Origin: Palaemon carinicauda
Taxonomy: Eukaryota; Arthropoda; Malacostraca; Decapoda; Palaemonidae
Length of the DNA: 64,000 bases
NCBI RefSeq assembly: GCF_036898095.1
Contig: NC_090745.1
Location: 85,868,717-85,932,716 of the forward strand
Direction of reading: 5' to 3'
In this document: piece by piece, positions 11,588-22,047 of the stretch
Position numbering within the stretch: the first letter of the stretch is position 1
How the letters are laid out: each line of letters opens with the position of its first letter
The notes under the pieces: generated by a model
The model's input: only the letters and a program-made list of their open reading frames with translations
Database searches by the model: none
Told to the model about the DNA's origin: nothing
Translations under genes and position numbers: made by a program

Positions 11588-11767
11588 GGCAGAGATAATC
11601 TGAGGAACAGAAAACAGGAATGATTCCAAGTACGACCCTGTAAGGGTTGTTATCCATCTAACCACACAACCACCACAAGGCGGTTGCCGCGATTTTCGAT
11701 TAAATTCTGCCGCAGTCGGAGACTCAGCTATATATATATAACTGCCAGGTAAGTTCTATTCATAAAA
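11588..11767. repeat. DIRS A inverted terminal repeat (5' side)
   Basis: Inverted partner of 5344-5546. Reading in the element's sense direction (minus strand), a TATATATATAGCTGAG block at about 11725-11741 is the best candidate core promoter for the element. Reading outward (plus strand), GTAAGT lies at 11749-11754 after CCAG. Confidence 0.85.
11725..11741 (-). promoter_or_regulatory. Putative TATA element in DIRS A 5' repeat
   Basis: A TATATATATA block about 30 bases inside the 5' end and about 300 bases upstream of the Gag ATG. Copy G has TATAAATAG at the matching place. Terminal repeats of DIRS elements carry the promoter; the assignment here is by position only. Confidence 0.3.
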
Positions 11768-11802
11768 TTAAGTTTTTAGAAATATCTGTATATAGTGCAT
11801 TA

Positions 11803-13208
11803 TGGCTCAACAAATTTTAAATAAAAATGGAAGAGAAAAATTTGTACCTAATGGCTATATTTACGTATTTGACAAATGTAGTTCACGAGATCTTTCAATC
11901 AAATTTTAGCGATGTGAAGGTAAAAATTCATGTAAAGGAAGAATCTTCACTAAAGATGGTGAAGTGATAAACAAAATAAACCAGTATGGCCACGGATCAT
12001 CAGCTGCAACAATTGAAGCTGCTTACGTTAAATGTGCAATAAAACACCGAGCCACGGAAACTTTAGAAAATACATCAACCAATGCTTAACAGAAGTATCG
12101 CAAGCAGCTCATGGAGTTTTACCGCACATGGAGTTTTACCGCACATGCATCCTCTAAAGAAAACAGTTAGAAGAACTCGTAATGAAGCGCAACAAACTCC
12201 TTGTAATCCTGTTAATTTATTTGATCTAGAAATTCCAGATCGTTATAAAATTTACACAGGCTCTGATGGAAGAAAGGAAGAATTTTTAATTGCCGACAGC
12301 GGCCCATCTGCCAACAGAATTTTGGTACTTGGAAGAAAATCTTGGGTTAGAGAAATTTTATGTGGTTCTGACATCTGGTACACGGGTGTAACATTTAATC
12401 TTGCACCGCCTTTATTTTGCGCAAGTTTATGTGATATTGGCCAAAACACTTGGAGTTCATCCTATTATTTATGCACTGCTCCCAAACAAGCAAAGGGTAA
12501 CCTATATTAAACTTTTTGACCTCATCAAAGAAGCTTTTCTGGAAGTTTTAAGCATTCTCTGTGATTTTGAACAAGGTGCAATCTCAGCAATGAAAGAATC
12601 TTTCCAAAATGTGGAAACAAAATGTTGCTTTTATCATCTCAGTCATAACCTCCATAAGACTCTTAAGAGCAAGGGAATGAGTCATGCATACAATAATGAT
12701 GCAGGGTTTGCACTGAAAACGAAAATGATTCTAGCACTGTTTTGTGCCTGTGAATGACATGGAGGCTCACATCGATGCACTTTCAAATTTGTTGCCAAAT
12801 TAACTACAGAATTTATTAAACTGGTTTGAGGATAATTACATAGGCAGACCGAACAGAAATAGACAAAGCAGATGACCAGCTCTCTTCAAAATGGAAATGT
12901 GGAGTCTTTATAACAGGACGTTAAATCAAGAAGATAAAACTAACAATCATGCAGAGGCAGCCCACAGGCGGATTTATTCCAAGTTATCCATGCATCATCC
13001 AACAATCTGGCGATTCATTGAAGGGATCCGTGTGCTAAAAATAAGAGATGCGGCTTACGAGCAATTACTGGCTGGGCACTCCCGGCAGCACAAACTGAAG
13101 AAATATTTACTTGCTGAGGAGAGAATAAGGAGAATAGTGTCTGATTACGGTACAAGGCAACCTTTAGAATACCTCCGAGGTTTAACACATAACTTTGAAT
13201 TAAATTAA
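11803..13208 (+). pseudogene. FLYWCH-MULE transposase, decayed
   Basis: From the ATG at 11803 a FLYWCH-type zinc finger can be read: FVPNGYIYVFDK, then RCEGKNSCKGRIF and a His-containing end (QYGHG). A stop replaces the position just before RCEG (about 11908). After frame changes, the MULE catalytic core follows at 12401-12757 with ILCDFEQGAISAMK (a catalytic acidic residue in the CDFE motif) and TKCCFYHLSHNLHK (C..H motif). The C-terminal part at 12891-13208 has the TNNHAEAAHRR motif and a Trp/Phe-rich helix. The FLYWCH domain would bind DNA and the MULE domain would cut and join it. Several stops and frameshifts make it inactive. A short direct repeat (GGAGTTTTACCGCACATG) lies at about 12113-12147. 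Confidence 0.8.
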
Positions 13209-13444
13209 ATTGAATTGCTAAATTTCAGGTTTTTTTTTTTTTTATGTATTTCGAAGAAAAAGGTATTATGTGTAAAGTTTTATGAATAAAATAATTTTTT
13301 TTCTATTTTCTCGTTACTATCATCGTGTTATTTATTTACTGTATATAAGCTTAAATAATTTCTTTGATGTAAAAATAGCAGTGCCAAAAAGTCTGAGCCA
13401 AAAATTCCAGCGCCAGAAAGTCCTAGACCGATCATATCATTGTA

Positions 13445-13668
13445 AAATCACAAATTTTATGTAATTTGTATTTTTCCTAACATACTTACCAAGAACTACT
13501 TTCTCAGGAGGTACCTGGAATCTCCTCTCAACCGACCAGAGTTTTGTGTAGTCTACCCTACTTCCGTTTTCTATGGGGACTATCCCAGTCGTAAGGAGAA
13601 CGTGCCCTGAGGCTAGTCCCGAGCCAGGTCGGTGTTAGCTTGGGTCTCGCTCCTTAGTAAGTTCCTGG
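13445..13668. repeat. DIRS B inverted terminal repeat (3' side)
   Basis: Matched in inverted orientation at 19799-19996. It contains TTTGTATTTTTCCTAAC, shared with copies C to F, an outward-facing GTAAGT (13489-13484 on the minus strand), and a GAGCGAGACCCAAGC segment at its inner end. Confidence 0.88.
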
Positions 13669-13728
13669 ATGGTACAAAATGTCTTAAGGGTCAGTAAGGC
13701 ACTCGGGGAAGGAAGGGAGGGTCATTAC

Positions 13729-13835
13729 CCGAAAGTAGTTCTCGGTAAGTATGTTAGGAAAAATACAAATTACTTAAAATTTGTGATTTGTTCCAACACA
13801 GAGACTTACCTCGAACTACTTTCTTAGGAGACTTA
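13729..13835. repeat. DIRS B internal complementary region
   Basis: Contains GGTAAGTATGTTAGG, then AAAATTTGTGATTTGTTCC, then ACTTACCTCGAACTACTTTC: the complement of the low end followed by the complement of the high end. Diagnostic of the DIRS circular replication intermediate. Confidence 0.9.
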
Positions 13836-14156
13836 CATTTTAGGAGGTGGGAGTGTCTTCCTGAACTCTAGACCAAGCTAATCGGGTATCCAGGAACCTA
13901 GGTGGGAACTAGGATCCAAGATATCCGGAAAACGAAACATAGGGAAAACTACACAAAGAGCTCATGTTAGTGTCTAAGTACTTACCCTTTAAAAAATTCC
14001 ATGATGCTGAGTCCTGTGGCGAAGTTGTGAAGACGTGTCTTTTGCGGGTTGTATCTGGGGCTATCTCCGAGTAGGGAAAGGAAAAGGGACAAGGGTGAAA
14101 GGGAACGAACCTGTATCTTGGTCTTGCTATCCACGATTGTACCTGGGGCTTCACCG

Positions 14157-15203
14157 TTAAATTGCTTGGAGCGCGGAGATGACTGTCCCAATAGAGAAAC
14201 CGTCTAAAGATTTCCTCGAGCAATCCTTGAGGTAATGCGCTGTGAAGGTCGACTGGTTCGACCAGGTGCCTGCTCTAAGGATCTGGGCCACCGCCATGTT
14301 CTTCTCAAAAGCCAGAGCTGTACTTAGACCCCTAAGGTCATGGGGCCTGGGATTACTTGTCAGGGGAAGACCTGCATTGCTATAGGCCCTGACAATCACC
14401 TGTCTCAGCCAAAAGGGGATGGTATTCCTAGATACCTGCTTTTTCGTTGCACCCGTAGAGACAAAAAGATTTTTGATACCAGGGCGGAGGTGAGCCGTCT
14501 TCTCAAGGTATTTCCTCACGGCTCGGACGGGGCACAGCTTCAAATCTTCTGGATTCCCTGTCCGAGGAATAGCTGGCATTGAGAAGCCCTCAAACTTAGG
14601 GTCCCAGACTGCTGGATTCTGTGTTTTCGCTACAAAAGAAGGGACGAACTTGAAGGAGAGCTCCCGCCACCCTTTCGAATGAGAGATTTCGTAGGACAAC
14701 CCATGGATTTCTCCTACTCTCTTAGCTGAGGCCAAGGCCAACAAGAAGACCGTCTTGAGAGTGAGATCCCTGTCCACTATGTCCTTCAGGGGTTCGAACG
14801 GTGGTTCACTTAGCATTTTCAATACTCTTGCCACGTCCCACTGCGGTACCCTGGAGGCTTGCGGAGGGCATGCTTGTTCGAAGCTCCTGATGAGCATAGA
14901 GATGTGCCTAGAGGAGCCCAGATCAATGCCCTTCAGAAGGAAAACTTGGCCCAAGGCTGCACGGACTCCTTTGATGGCCGGTATTGACATGCCCACCCCG
15001 TCTCTGAGATGCACGAGGAAATCCGCAATATCCGGAACCGAGGCTTTTAGAGGCTTGATGTTCTTTGAGGCACACCATTTCGTAAAAGTAGCCCATTTTG
15101 CCTGGTAGACCGCTGCTGAAGACCGTCTCAGATAACGCGACATCTTTTCCGCTGTTCCTGCCGAATATCCTTCCTTCCTCAGGAGTCGCTCGATAGTCTC
15201 CAA
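14157..15203 (-). CDS. DIRS B tyrosine recombinase, open and catalytically complete
   Basis: A 348-residue open frame. An N-terminal SAM-like core-binding half (YQAKWATFTKWCA, DFLVHLRD, IKGVRAALGQVF) is followed by a catalytic half with Arg162 in ASAKRVGEI, His288 and Arg291 in RPHDLRG, Trp314 in the His/Trp position and Tyr324 in FTAHYLKD. These are the residues expected of a tyrosine recombinase, which would join the circular double-stranded DNA intermediate to the target. The first codon of the open stretch given here is TTG, and the frame stays open back to a TGA at about 15226, so the true start may instead be an internal ATG or a -1 frameshift from the overlapping RT frame, which ends at 15179. 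No break was seen. Confidence 0.85.
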   Translation of the reverse strand: METIERLLRKEGYSAGTAEKMSRYLRRSSAAVYQAKWATFTKWCASKNIKPLKASVPDIADFLVHLRDGVGMSIPAIKGVRAALGQVFLLKGIDLGSSRHISMLIRSFEQACPPQASRVPQWDVARVLKMLSEPPFEPLKDIVDRDLTLKTVFLLALASAKRVGEIHGLSYEISHSKGWRELSFKFVPSFVAKTQNPAVWDPKFEGFSMPAIPRTGNPEDLKLCPVRAVRKYLEKTAHLRPGIKNLFVSTGATKKQVSRNTIPFWLRQVIVRAYSNAGLPLTSNPRPHDLRGLSTALAFEKNMAVAQILRAGTWSNQSTFTAHYLKDCSRKSLDGFSIGTVISALQAI

Positions 15204-16080
15204 GCGTGAAGGCGAAGAGACCGAGGATTGTCATGGAACCTTTGGAAGTGTGGTTGCCGTAGTAGGTCCGGTCTGTCGGGCAGAGGCCACGGGGGAAGAC
15301 ATACCAGATCTCTTAGATCCGCGAACCACTCTCTCTCCGGCCACCAGGGCGCTACCAAAGTCATCCTTAAGTTTCGAGCTGCCCGTACTCTGTTGAGCAC
15401 TTGCCTGATCAATGTGAAGGGGGGAAAAGCGTACACGTCGAGGTTGTCCCATTTGTGTTGAAAAGCGTCCTCCAACGCCGCTTTTGGGTCTGGGACAGGA
15501 GAACAAAATACGGGGAGCTGTGCGTTCAGTCTGGTTGCAAAGAGATCCATCACCGGCGAGCCCCATTTTTGAATGATGAGCCTGGCCACTCCTGGGAGAA
15601 GAGACTACTCGGTACCCACTACTTGGCCCATCCTGCTGAGCCCGTCGGCTAGGACATTCCTTTTGCCTGGAATGAACCTTGCTGAAATCACGATCTGTTT
15701 TGACTCGGCCCAATCCAAGATCTCCAACGCGAGATCGCACAACTCCTTTGATTTTAGACCTCCGTGTTTCTTTATGTACGCTACTACAGTGGCGTTGTCG
15801 CACATCAACACCACTGTGTTTCCCCTCAGAAGATCTACGAACTGTAGGCACGCTTATCGGACTGCCTTCATCTCTAGGACGTTGATGTGTTGATCTTTCT
15901 CTTCGTCCGTCCAAGATCCTCTCGCTGACTCGTTGAGGAGATGTGCTCCCCAGCCCTCTTTGGAGGCGTCTGTGAAGAGAAGCATCTCGGGGGGCTCGGT
16001 TGCGAAGGGCATCCTCTTGAGGGTATTCGGCCGACATAGCCACCACTCCAGGGAGTGTTTTGCCTCCGGAAGGACGGGAA
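15179..16080 (-). pseudogene. DIRS B RNase H and methyltransferase part
   Basis: The RT frame is lost at about 16081 and resumes with SLEWWLCRPN, then RNase H: LLFTDASKEGWGAHL, HINVLEMKAVR, a TAA stop at 15856-15854, VLMCDNATVVAYIKKHGG and FIPGKRNVLADGLSR. A TAG at 15607-15605 stands where copies A and F have the Trp of STEWSL. The DAM-like methyltransferase region follows at 15589-15179 with VMDLFATRLN, YAFPPF and TLVAPWWPERE. The two nonsense changes are single-base and the flanking sequence is well preserved, so inactivation looks fairly recent. Confidence 0.85.
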
Positions 16081-17160
16081 TTAACTTGTAGGCGAGTCCA
16101 CTTGGCTCCAGAGCCCCTTCAGGTTCCATTGGACGCTCCTGAGTCGGATCCTCCCTTGGGGAACCAGTTTCTCCAATGACACTAGGTGACCTATTAACCT
16201 CTGCCAGTCCTTGGCTCTCCTGGGCTGTCCCGAAAGGAAAGGCTGGAGGATCTGTTCTAGGTTGTTCAACCGTTCTTCCGACGGAAAGGCTCTCACTAGG
16301 TGGGAGTCCAGCACCATCCCCAAGTAAGTCATCCTGGTGGAGGGAGATAGATTTGATTTCTCCAGGTTGATCGTGATACCCAGAACTTTGCAGAATTGTA
16401 TTAGTTTTACACCCTGCTCCTTCAAAACTTCCTCTGAGGAGGAAAGGAGAAACCAGTCGTCCAGGTATCGAATGAGGCGAATACCCCGCTCGTGAGCCCA
16501 CACAGAGACTGTCGTGAAGACTCTCGTGAATACCTGGGGAGCTGTTGACAATCCGAAGCAGAGGGTTTTGAACTGCAGGATCTGGGAACCCCACTTCACC
16601 CGGAGAAACTTCCTGCTTGAGGGGTGGATCGGGATTTGAAAATACGAGTCCTTGAGGTCTATGGACATCATGAAGTCCCCTTCCCTCAAGGACTGCAGGA
16701 CCGACTTCGGGGTGTCCATTTTGAAGTCGGTCTTGCACACAAACTTGAGGGCTGACAGGTCTATGACCGGTCTCCAACCCCCCGTCGCTTTCTCCACCAG
16801 AAAGAGACGACTGTAGAAGCCTGGGCCCGGATGTAGGACCACTTCCACCGCACCTTTTTCCAACATCGCGGATACTTCCTCCTGAAGGGTCACCCTCTTT
16901 AAGGGGTCCTTGGGTGCTAGCCACTCCGCCAGGCTGGCTGGAATCAGAGGCGGAGGTTCTGTTAGGAATGGTAGTCTGTACCCTTCCTTCAGTACGGATA
17001 CTGTCCAGGGTTCCGCACCGTGGGCCTTCCATGCTTGCCAAAAATGTCTGAGGCATCCCCCAACCTGAGGCTTGGTCAGAAGTAGGGGGCCTCCCACTCT
17101 ATCTCCTTCTGGAGGAACGGCCTGAACGCCCTCTCCTGGACGCTGAGTAGGCCGTCCTAA
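16081..17160 (-). pseudogene. DIRS B reverse transcriptase
   Basis: This frame is open from about 17277, but the first 40 or so codons are the overlap with Gag. RT landmarks are in order: EPWTVSVLKEGYRLPF, GFYSRLFLVEKATGGWRP, SIDLKDSYFQIPIHPSSRK (first catalytic Asp), LCFGLSTAPQVFTRVF, and IRLIRYLDDWFLL with the YLDD active site, then ITINLEKSNL and TYLGMVLDS. The catalytic core looks complete. It loses frame at 16081, just before RNase H. It lies in the +1 register relative to Gag, whose stop is at 17099. Confidence 0.88.
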
Positions 17161-19200
17161 AAGAGGCAGACGCCGCTGGAGCTCCTCTACGGGGGTGCTG
17201 CGGTGGTTGAGCCCAAGAGGTAGATGGAGCGTCTCTCCTCGTCTGGCTAGGAGAGGCTCGAGAAGTAGAGGGTCCATCCGACGTTGTCCTCCTGTAAGTG
17301 GGTCTCCTCACGGAGTGAGGTCTGGGTCCACTCACTTCCTTCCTCTTCATGACCTTCTCCATTATCTCCTCCATTTGTTTCAAAGGAAACAGAGAGTCAC
17401 CCCACACAGGCAGGCTCCTCAAAGCCCTTGCTTCCCTGTCAGGGATTTTCCGGGACAGCTTGGCTAGGACCGTATCCCTTCTCCTAAGAACCCAGTTGGC
17501 TGACAGGGTAAGAGACTGGAATGTCAGGAATTTCAAAGTCTTTCCTCCAGAGATTATGAGTTCCTTCAGGAGGGCCTGATTCGTAGGGTCTGTCAAGTCG
17601 TAGGTGGCCTGGACACCTACCAGAGTAGACGCCCACCAGTCCAACCAGGAGGCGACGTGGAAGTCCTTGGACATCTCCATCATCGTAGCCTCCGACTGTG
17701 AGAAACAAATTGGGGCTGACGCGGCTCTGTCCTCCGGGGCACCTTGACCCAACACTTCAAGGAAGGTCTCCATTTTGCAGGCTCCCGGTCGCTGCCCCTC
17801 CGGCATATAAAACCTGCTCTGGGACCTTAGTCCTTGGAGTAATTTTGAGGAACTCTGGGATTTGGGGTCTTCGGCATTGCCCGCCACAACCTTGTCCACG
17901 TGCGTGCGCCCCAGGACCAAGTCCCTGGCCACAGGCAGCGCTAAGGAGGGTTTCTGATGCACGGGGGCCTCCATAAGAAGATTGAGGCCGGAACGCCAGG
18001 CATCTTCGTCGGAGGGAACAGGCTCCTCGATCCTGTGATGCCTCCATATGAGGCCTATCACCTTCCGATATGCCGAGGACTCGGTTGGGGAACCTTCACC
18101 GTCGCCAACAACTCCCTCCGTCTGAAGCTGAGGCGATGGTCTGACGGGCACCCCCGTCTGTCGCTGGGGTTCTGACTCGACGAGCACCTCCCTGTGGTGG
18201 TAATGGTCTGTGCCGACGGGCACCTCCGCACTAGACCTGGGTCCTGGGACGGGTACCGCCGTGTCGGCGAGGACTTCCATCCGTAATATGTCTTTGGACA
18301 AAGAGGGTGAGACTTCCGTGGGCTTGCCCGACAGAGGAAGCCGTCCCTGCGAGTCCATTGGTCGAGTCAATTGTGCTGACCTGACGAGGATGCCCGTCCG
18401 TAAATGCGACTCCCTCTGCTGTGCGGGTTGAGTCGGAAGTTTCGCGGTCTTACGCCTATCTGAAGAGGTCTTCTCGCTCTGGTCCTTACGAGGGTCAAAC
18501 TTATGGCTGGCAGAGGGCCTCCGTGGAAAACCGTCTCTGGGCCGCCGACTCGGAGAACGAGGGAAAGCGGCGAAGTCCTCGACCCTCCTGCGGGGGACGA
18601 AGACCCATTCTCCTTTGGGGGCCCTACTCCTCCTGTACTTCATCCTCGGGGACCTGGAACGTCTTCTACTAAACCTCGACCTCGAACGTGACCTCGAACG
18701 GGAGCGCCTGCTCCTGGATCTCTCCCTCCTCCGACGGTGCCTCCTCCTCGCTTCTCCCTCCGAAGAGAACGATGAGCCGGCCGCTGAAGACTCCGACGAT
18801 TCTGCATAACCCGACCAACGTGCAGGCGCATGGGTAACGGAGGCCTTCGTGAACTGTTGAGTCCCGGAGATCGAAGGTTGCAAAAACATGTCAGGAACCG
18901 CCGACAGAGGGGCTGGTAGGGAGGTCGGCCGCACCACGCTGGGGAACCAGGAATCCAGGCCATCTTCCATCCTCAACGGGGACCTACCTGGAGTTTTCGG
19001 GAGCTTCCATCCGAAGGGCTCCGCTACCGTCGAGTCTAACTTATCTTGGGTGCCATCAGCTGCCGAGGTACCTGAAACGCAGGCCCAAGAAGCGGGCGAA
19101 GAGACAGGGACATTATTACTCCACATGTAGTCATCGGAGGAGACGTGGCCCCCAAGCACAAGGGCAGAGTCTCCAAGACCCCCAGTAAAAGCACTTTCAG
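17099..19200 (-). pseudogene. DIRS B Gag-like ORF1, main part with SR-rich domain
   Basis: A long open frame of about 690 residues. Its striking feature is an Arg/Ser dipeptide-rich segment at about 18600-18780 (alternating SR/RS with RRRHRRRRERSR-like blocks), followed by an RDGFPRRPS-type basic linker and a C-terminal region shared with the other copies (ALLKELIISGGKTLKFL, ANWVLRRRD, PVWGDSLFPLKQME). It ends in SGRSSRRR and a TAG at 17099. Its N-terminus is in another frame (next entry). SR-rich tails suggest RNA binding or regulation by host SR kinases; that is inference. Confidence 0.78.
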
Positions 19201-19602
19201 GCCCCCACTTGCCTGCGAAGATTCAGCAACCCCCACATCACGAAGATTAGACTCTTGGGGAAGAGCAATCGGCAGCTTCCCCGCAACGGACTTACCTCGT
19301 CCCCTACTCTGGGTAGGGGAAGAAGGAACAGAAACATCGTCAGACCTCCCACCGGGCGACGTCAAGGGCGAAGAGATGCTCGCCTTCCTGGGGGATCGTT
19401 TAGTGGACTTCTTCTTCTTCGTACTAAAACGAACCCACTGGATCTCACTCCAAGACACACACTCCGGGCACGTATCCGCCGGCGAGCACACTTTACCCCT
19501 ACAGGAAGAGCAAAGGGAATGCGGGTCAATCTCCGGCTTGGATATGAACGCTGCACACGACTTCCCGGCTCTAGGCCCAGGACAACGGCGGGTCTGCTCC
19601 AT
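19036..19602 (-). pseudogene. DIRS B Gag-like ORF1, N-terminal part
   Basis: The ATG at 19602 (MEQTRRCPGPRAG) starts a Cys/His module matching those of copies A, E and F: RRCPGPRAGKSC, DPHSLCSSCRGKVC and CPEC, then a WSEIQWVRFSTKKKK stretch. Homology to ORF1 ends at a run of five C on the plus strand (19202-19206). A one-base change there moves the frame into the long ORF1 body, so the residues after it in this frame, to 19036, are probably meaningless. Confidence 0.75.
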
Positions 19603-19798
19603 CACAACACAATACCGCAAGACACAGGAACGCAGGGAAAGGATAAGGAATACGCTTGGGAAAGCACAAGGGAATCACGCGAACACAAGGGAAAGCACAG
19701 AGATACCATGCGGGAACCACGTGGAACACACGAGTTGGGGACACAAAGGGTCGCACAGAGAATGGAGAGCGACGGGATGGTATCACGACGCGACCAGA

Positions 19799-19996
19799 GA
19801 ACTTACTGAGGAGCGAGACCCAAGCTAACACCGACCTGGCTCGGGACTAGCCTCAGGGCACGTTCTCCTTACGACTGGGTTAGTCCCCATAGAAAACGGA
19901 AGTAGGGTAGACTACACAAAACTCTGGTCGGTTGAGAGGAGATTCCAGGTACCTCCTAAGAAAGTAGTTCGAGGTAAGTCTCTGTGTTGGAACAAA
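19799..19996. repeat. DIRS B inverted terminal repeat (5' side)
   Basis: Inverted partner of 13445-13668. Outward on the plus strand it reads TTCGAG/GTAAGT (19974-19979). The element ends at GGAACAAA (19996). Confidence 0.88.
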
Positions 19997-21084
19997 CTTT
20001 ATTTTATTTTCAAGACCAGCAGGATTGTATCATGCTATAATTTATGTCTGTTATACTTGTCAGCCTACCTTAGGATGCAGTGTGAATAACAATTTGTATC
20101 TTTATTTTGTGAAAAGTTTGATTTAGATATACTTTTTAAGGAAAGATATATTAGGTTTAAATATGTTTCATAGTTACAATTTGCAAAGACTGAAGTACTT
20201 ATATTTAAGACTTAAGCCTTTTTGTGATGAATAGGTTAAGTTTTGTTTATTGCAAAGATTGCATCATCCATCAGTGAATTTTGTCTGCTGTTCTTTTGAG
20301 GCCATTTCAAAGCATAATTCTCTTCAATATTATTACTGAAGAATATTAAAGAAATCTTATTATGTCCATAGTAGGCCCGTAATTGAAATGCATTTATCAT
20401 GTATGGTACCTTAATGCAAATTTGGTACCATTTTTACATAAAACTTCTGTCTATATTCTATGCACATCTTGCCCTCGTAAAGGCTACCACATATCAAGGG
20501 TCCTTATCATGTACAGCACTGTTACATAATAGTCATTTTTTTAGAATAACTCACTTATAGATGTTTTTTTTTTTTTTTGCAGTATCAATGTTGATGTAAA
20601 GCTATTGGGAAGATTGTAGTAAGAGGCCTTGTGATATTAAATCTGAGGAAACGGCTTTCTGTCAATAATTCACCCTACCAAAGAAGTCATACCTAACAAA
20701 TCGGTTCTGGTGACCCAGAACCTTTTGCATACAGTATATACATATCTGTTAATCTATGAGTCCCAGGGTCCTATGGCCAAGCATTTTGAAAAAGTACTGT
20801 ATCTAATGGTGTAAAAGAGGCCAATTTTCAATGATAAGAGGAGAGACACTATTCAACAAAATACTGATTAAATAAAAACGATGTTGACACCAAAATATCA
20901 GTCATTTCCATCAAGTTCTACAGCAAAGAAATCTCACATAGCAGCTACTGTACAGATGTCATAACCAGAAACCACATCATCATCATCCTCCTACAAAAAT
21001 TAATTACTGTAGTCCCACTTCTTCCGTGTTAAGCAAGATGTCAACTTTAAGGATGAGTGACCGTTGTTAAAGTGCTGATATTAC
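19997..21084. other. Intronic sequence, no gene seen
   Basis: AT-rich intron 3 sequence between DIRS B and the LINE. No coding homology seen. Confidence 0.4.
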
Positions 21085-21550
21085 TGTATGTAGATATTTC
21101 AACAATGAATCTGGTTTTTATACAATAATAGTACAGTAGCTTGAGAGTACATTTCTATTTCTTGCGTTATTACAGGGACCATATAAGTCACATTATTGGG
21201 CGAAATTCTGACCTTCTGTTGATAGCAACTTGGCTGCAGCACTCTTTGCCAGTGAATCTGCCTCTTCATTTCCAGACACAACTACGTGTGCTGGAACCCA
21301 GCAAAATCAAACTGTTATACCTTTTAGGCCAATAATTAAAAGCCACTCTTAAAATCTTTAAAATTAAGGGGTTACAAGAATTAAAAACTTCTAAAGCTTG
21401 AAGGACACTTCATGAATCACTATAAATGGTAAAATTGCCCTTTTCCTTTAATGCTATTTTCTCAATAGTGGTTAGTATGCTATATAACTCAGCAGTAAAT
21501 ATGGAAGATAATGGAGGAAGTGCACCTCTACAGTTAAAAGAACTACTATA
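21085..21550 (-). pseudogene. LINE RNase H, C-terminal part
   Basis: Reads LPPLSSIFTAELYSIL and FTIYSDS, typical of LINE RNase H (AELYAI and YSDS motifs), then a stop, VLQALEVFNS, and a decayed C-terminal part. The N-terminal DGS motif is on the other side of the Tigger insertion. Confidence 0.7.
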
Positions 21551-22047
21551 TACAGTGGAACCTCTACATACGAACGTATCTACATCCGAATTTTCCAACA
21601 TCCAAAGTAAAATTCGAGCAATTTTTCGACTCTACACCCGAATTTTATTTCGACACACGAAGTAAGCAATTTTCGTCGTACTGGTTGTATCCAAATTTTT
21701 CGACACGAGAAGTACAATTCGAACACGTTCCTACTCTACACCCAAATTTTTTTTCGACACAAGAAGTACAATTCGAACACGTTCCTACTCTACACCCGAA
21801 TTTTTTTTCGACACCCGAAGGAAACAATACCCGTGCTCGTAGATGGTACTCATAGCGCTGGATGTATTTTTTATTTCCGCTGATAGAAGGCAGCATTTCT
21901 ACCTCGGAGGGACCCTCAATTAGCGTGGCTTGGGACATTCCTCTGTTCTCGTCGGCTTCGTGTGGTTGTGCCCTGTGCGTTTTGCTATTAACTGTGTTTT
22001 AATCGTGATTTTTTACGTTCATCCTTTTACGGTATTTTACGTAAATC

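Larger units (their letters stand above)
5344..11767 (-). mobile_element. DIRS retrotransposon copy A (6.4 kb)
   Basis: Inverted terminal repeats (5344-5546 and 11588-11767) flank Gag, RT-RNase H-methyltransferase and tyrosine recombinase ORFs on the minus strand. An internal complementary region at 5583-5692 sits just inside the 3' repeat. Its left half is the reverse complement of the element's low end and its right half that of the high end, which is the diagnostic DIRS arrangement. It lies between the left terminus and the FLYWCH exon of the MULE, and in intron 3 of syntaxin 18. No target-site duplication was found, as expected for recombinase-mediated insertion of a circle. It is inactivated by frameshifts in Gag and the recombinase and a deletion in RT. 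Confidence 0.9.
4990..13440 (+). mobile_element. FLYWCH-MULE DNA transposon, split by DIRS copy A
   Basis: A degenerate inverted repeat bounds this unit. The left end (about 4990-5090) carries several copies of GACTTTTTGGCGC-like motifs. The right end (about 13380-13440), read in reverse complement, carries GGACTTTCTGGCGC, GGAATTTTTGGC and GACTTTTTGGC. Inside, downstream of DIRS copy A, lies a decayed FLYWCH plus MULE transposase gene. Without the 6.4-kb DIRS insertion the transposon would be about 2.0 kb. The exact ends and the target-site duplication are not clear from reading, because DIRS copy B begins about 5 bases past the right terminus. Confidence 0.6.
13445..19996 (-). mobile_element. 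DIRS retrotransposon copy B (6.55 kb)
   Basis: Inverted terminal repeats at 13445-13668 and 19799-19996 enclose minus-strand Gag, RT-RNase H-methyltransferase and recombinase genes. The internal complementary region (13729-13835) gives the joined-end sequence GGAACAAATCACAAATT in reverse complement, matching the low end (AAATCACAAATT at 13445) and the high end (GGAACAAA ending 19996). It starts about 5 bases beyond the right terminus of the MULE. It is more GC-rich than its surroundings and only moderately decayed: the recombinase is open, Gag has one frameshift, and RNase H has two stops and a frameshift. Confidence 0.9.

Noticed and set aside
16081..17056. First 330 codons of the 400-codon frame ending at 15854
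   Set aside because: Shadow of the DIRS B RT frame; only its RNase H end is real.
19145..19828. Plus-strand frames of 227 and 184 codons over DIRS B ORF1 and its 5' repeat
   Set aside because: Antisense to a recognised gene and without homology.
20555..20590. Polypyrimidine tract plus GCAG on the plus strand, like a 3' splice site
   Set aside because: It is on the opposite strand to syntaxin 18 and no coding exon follows it.
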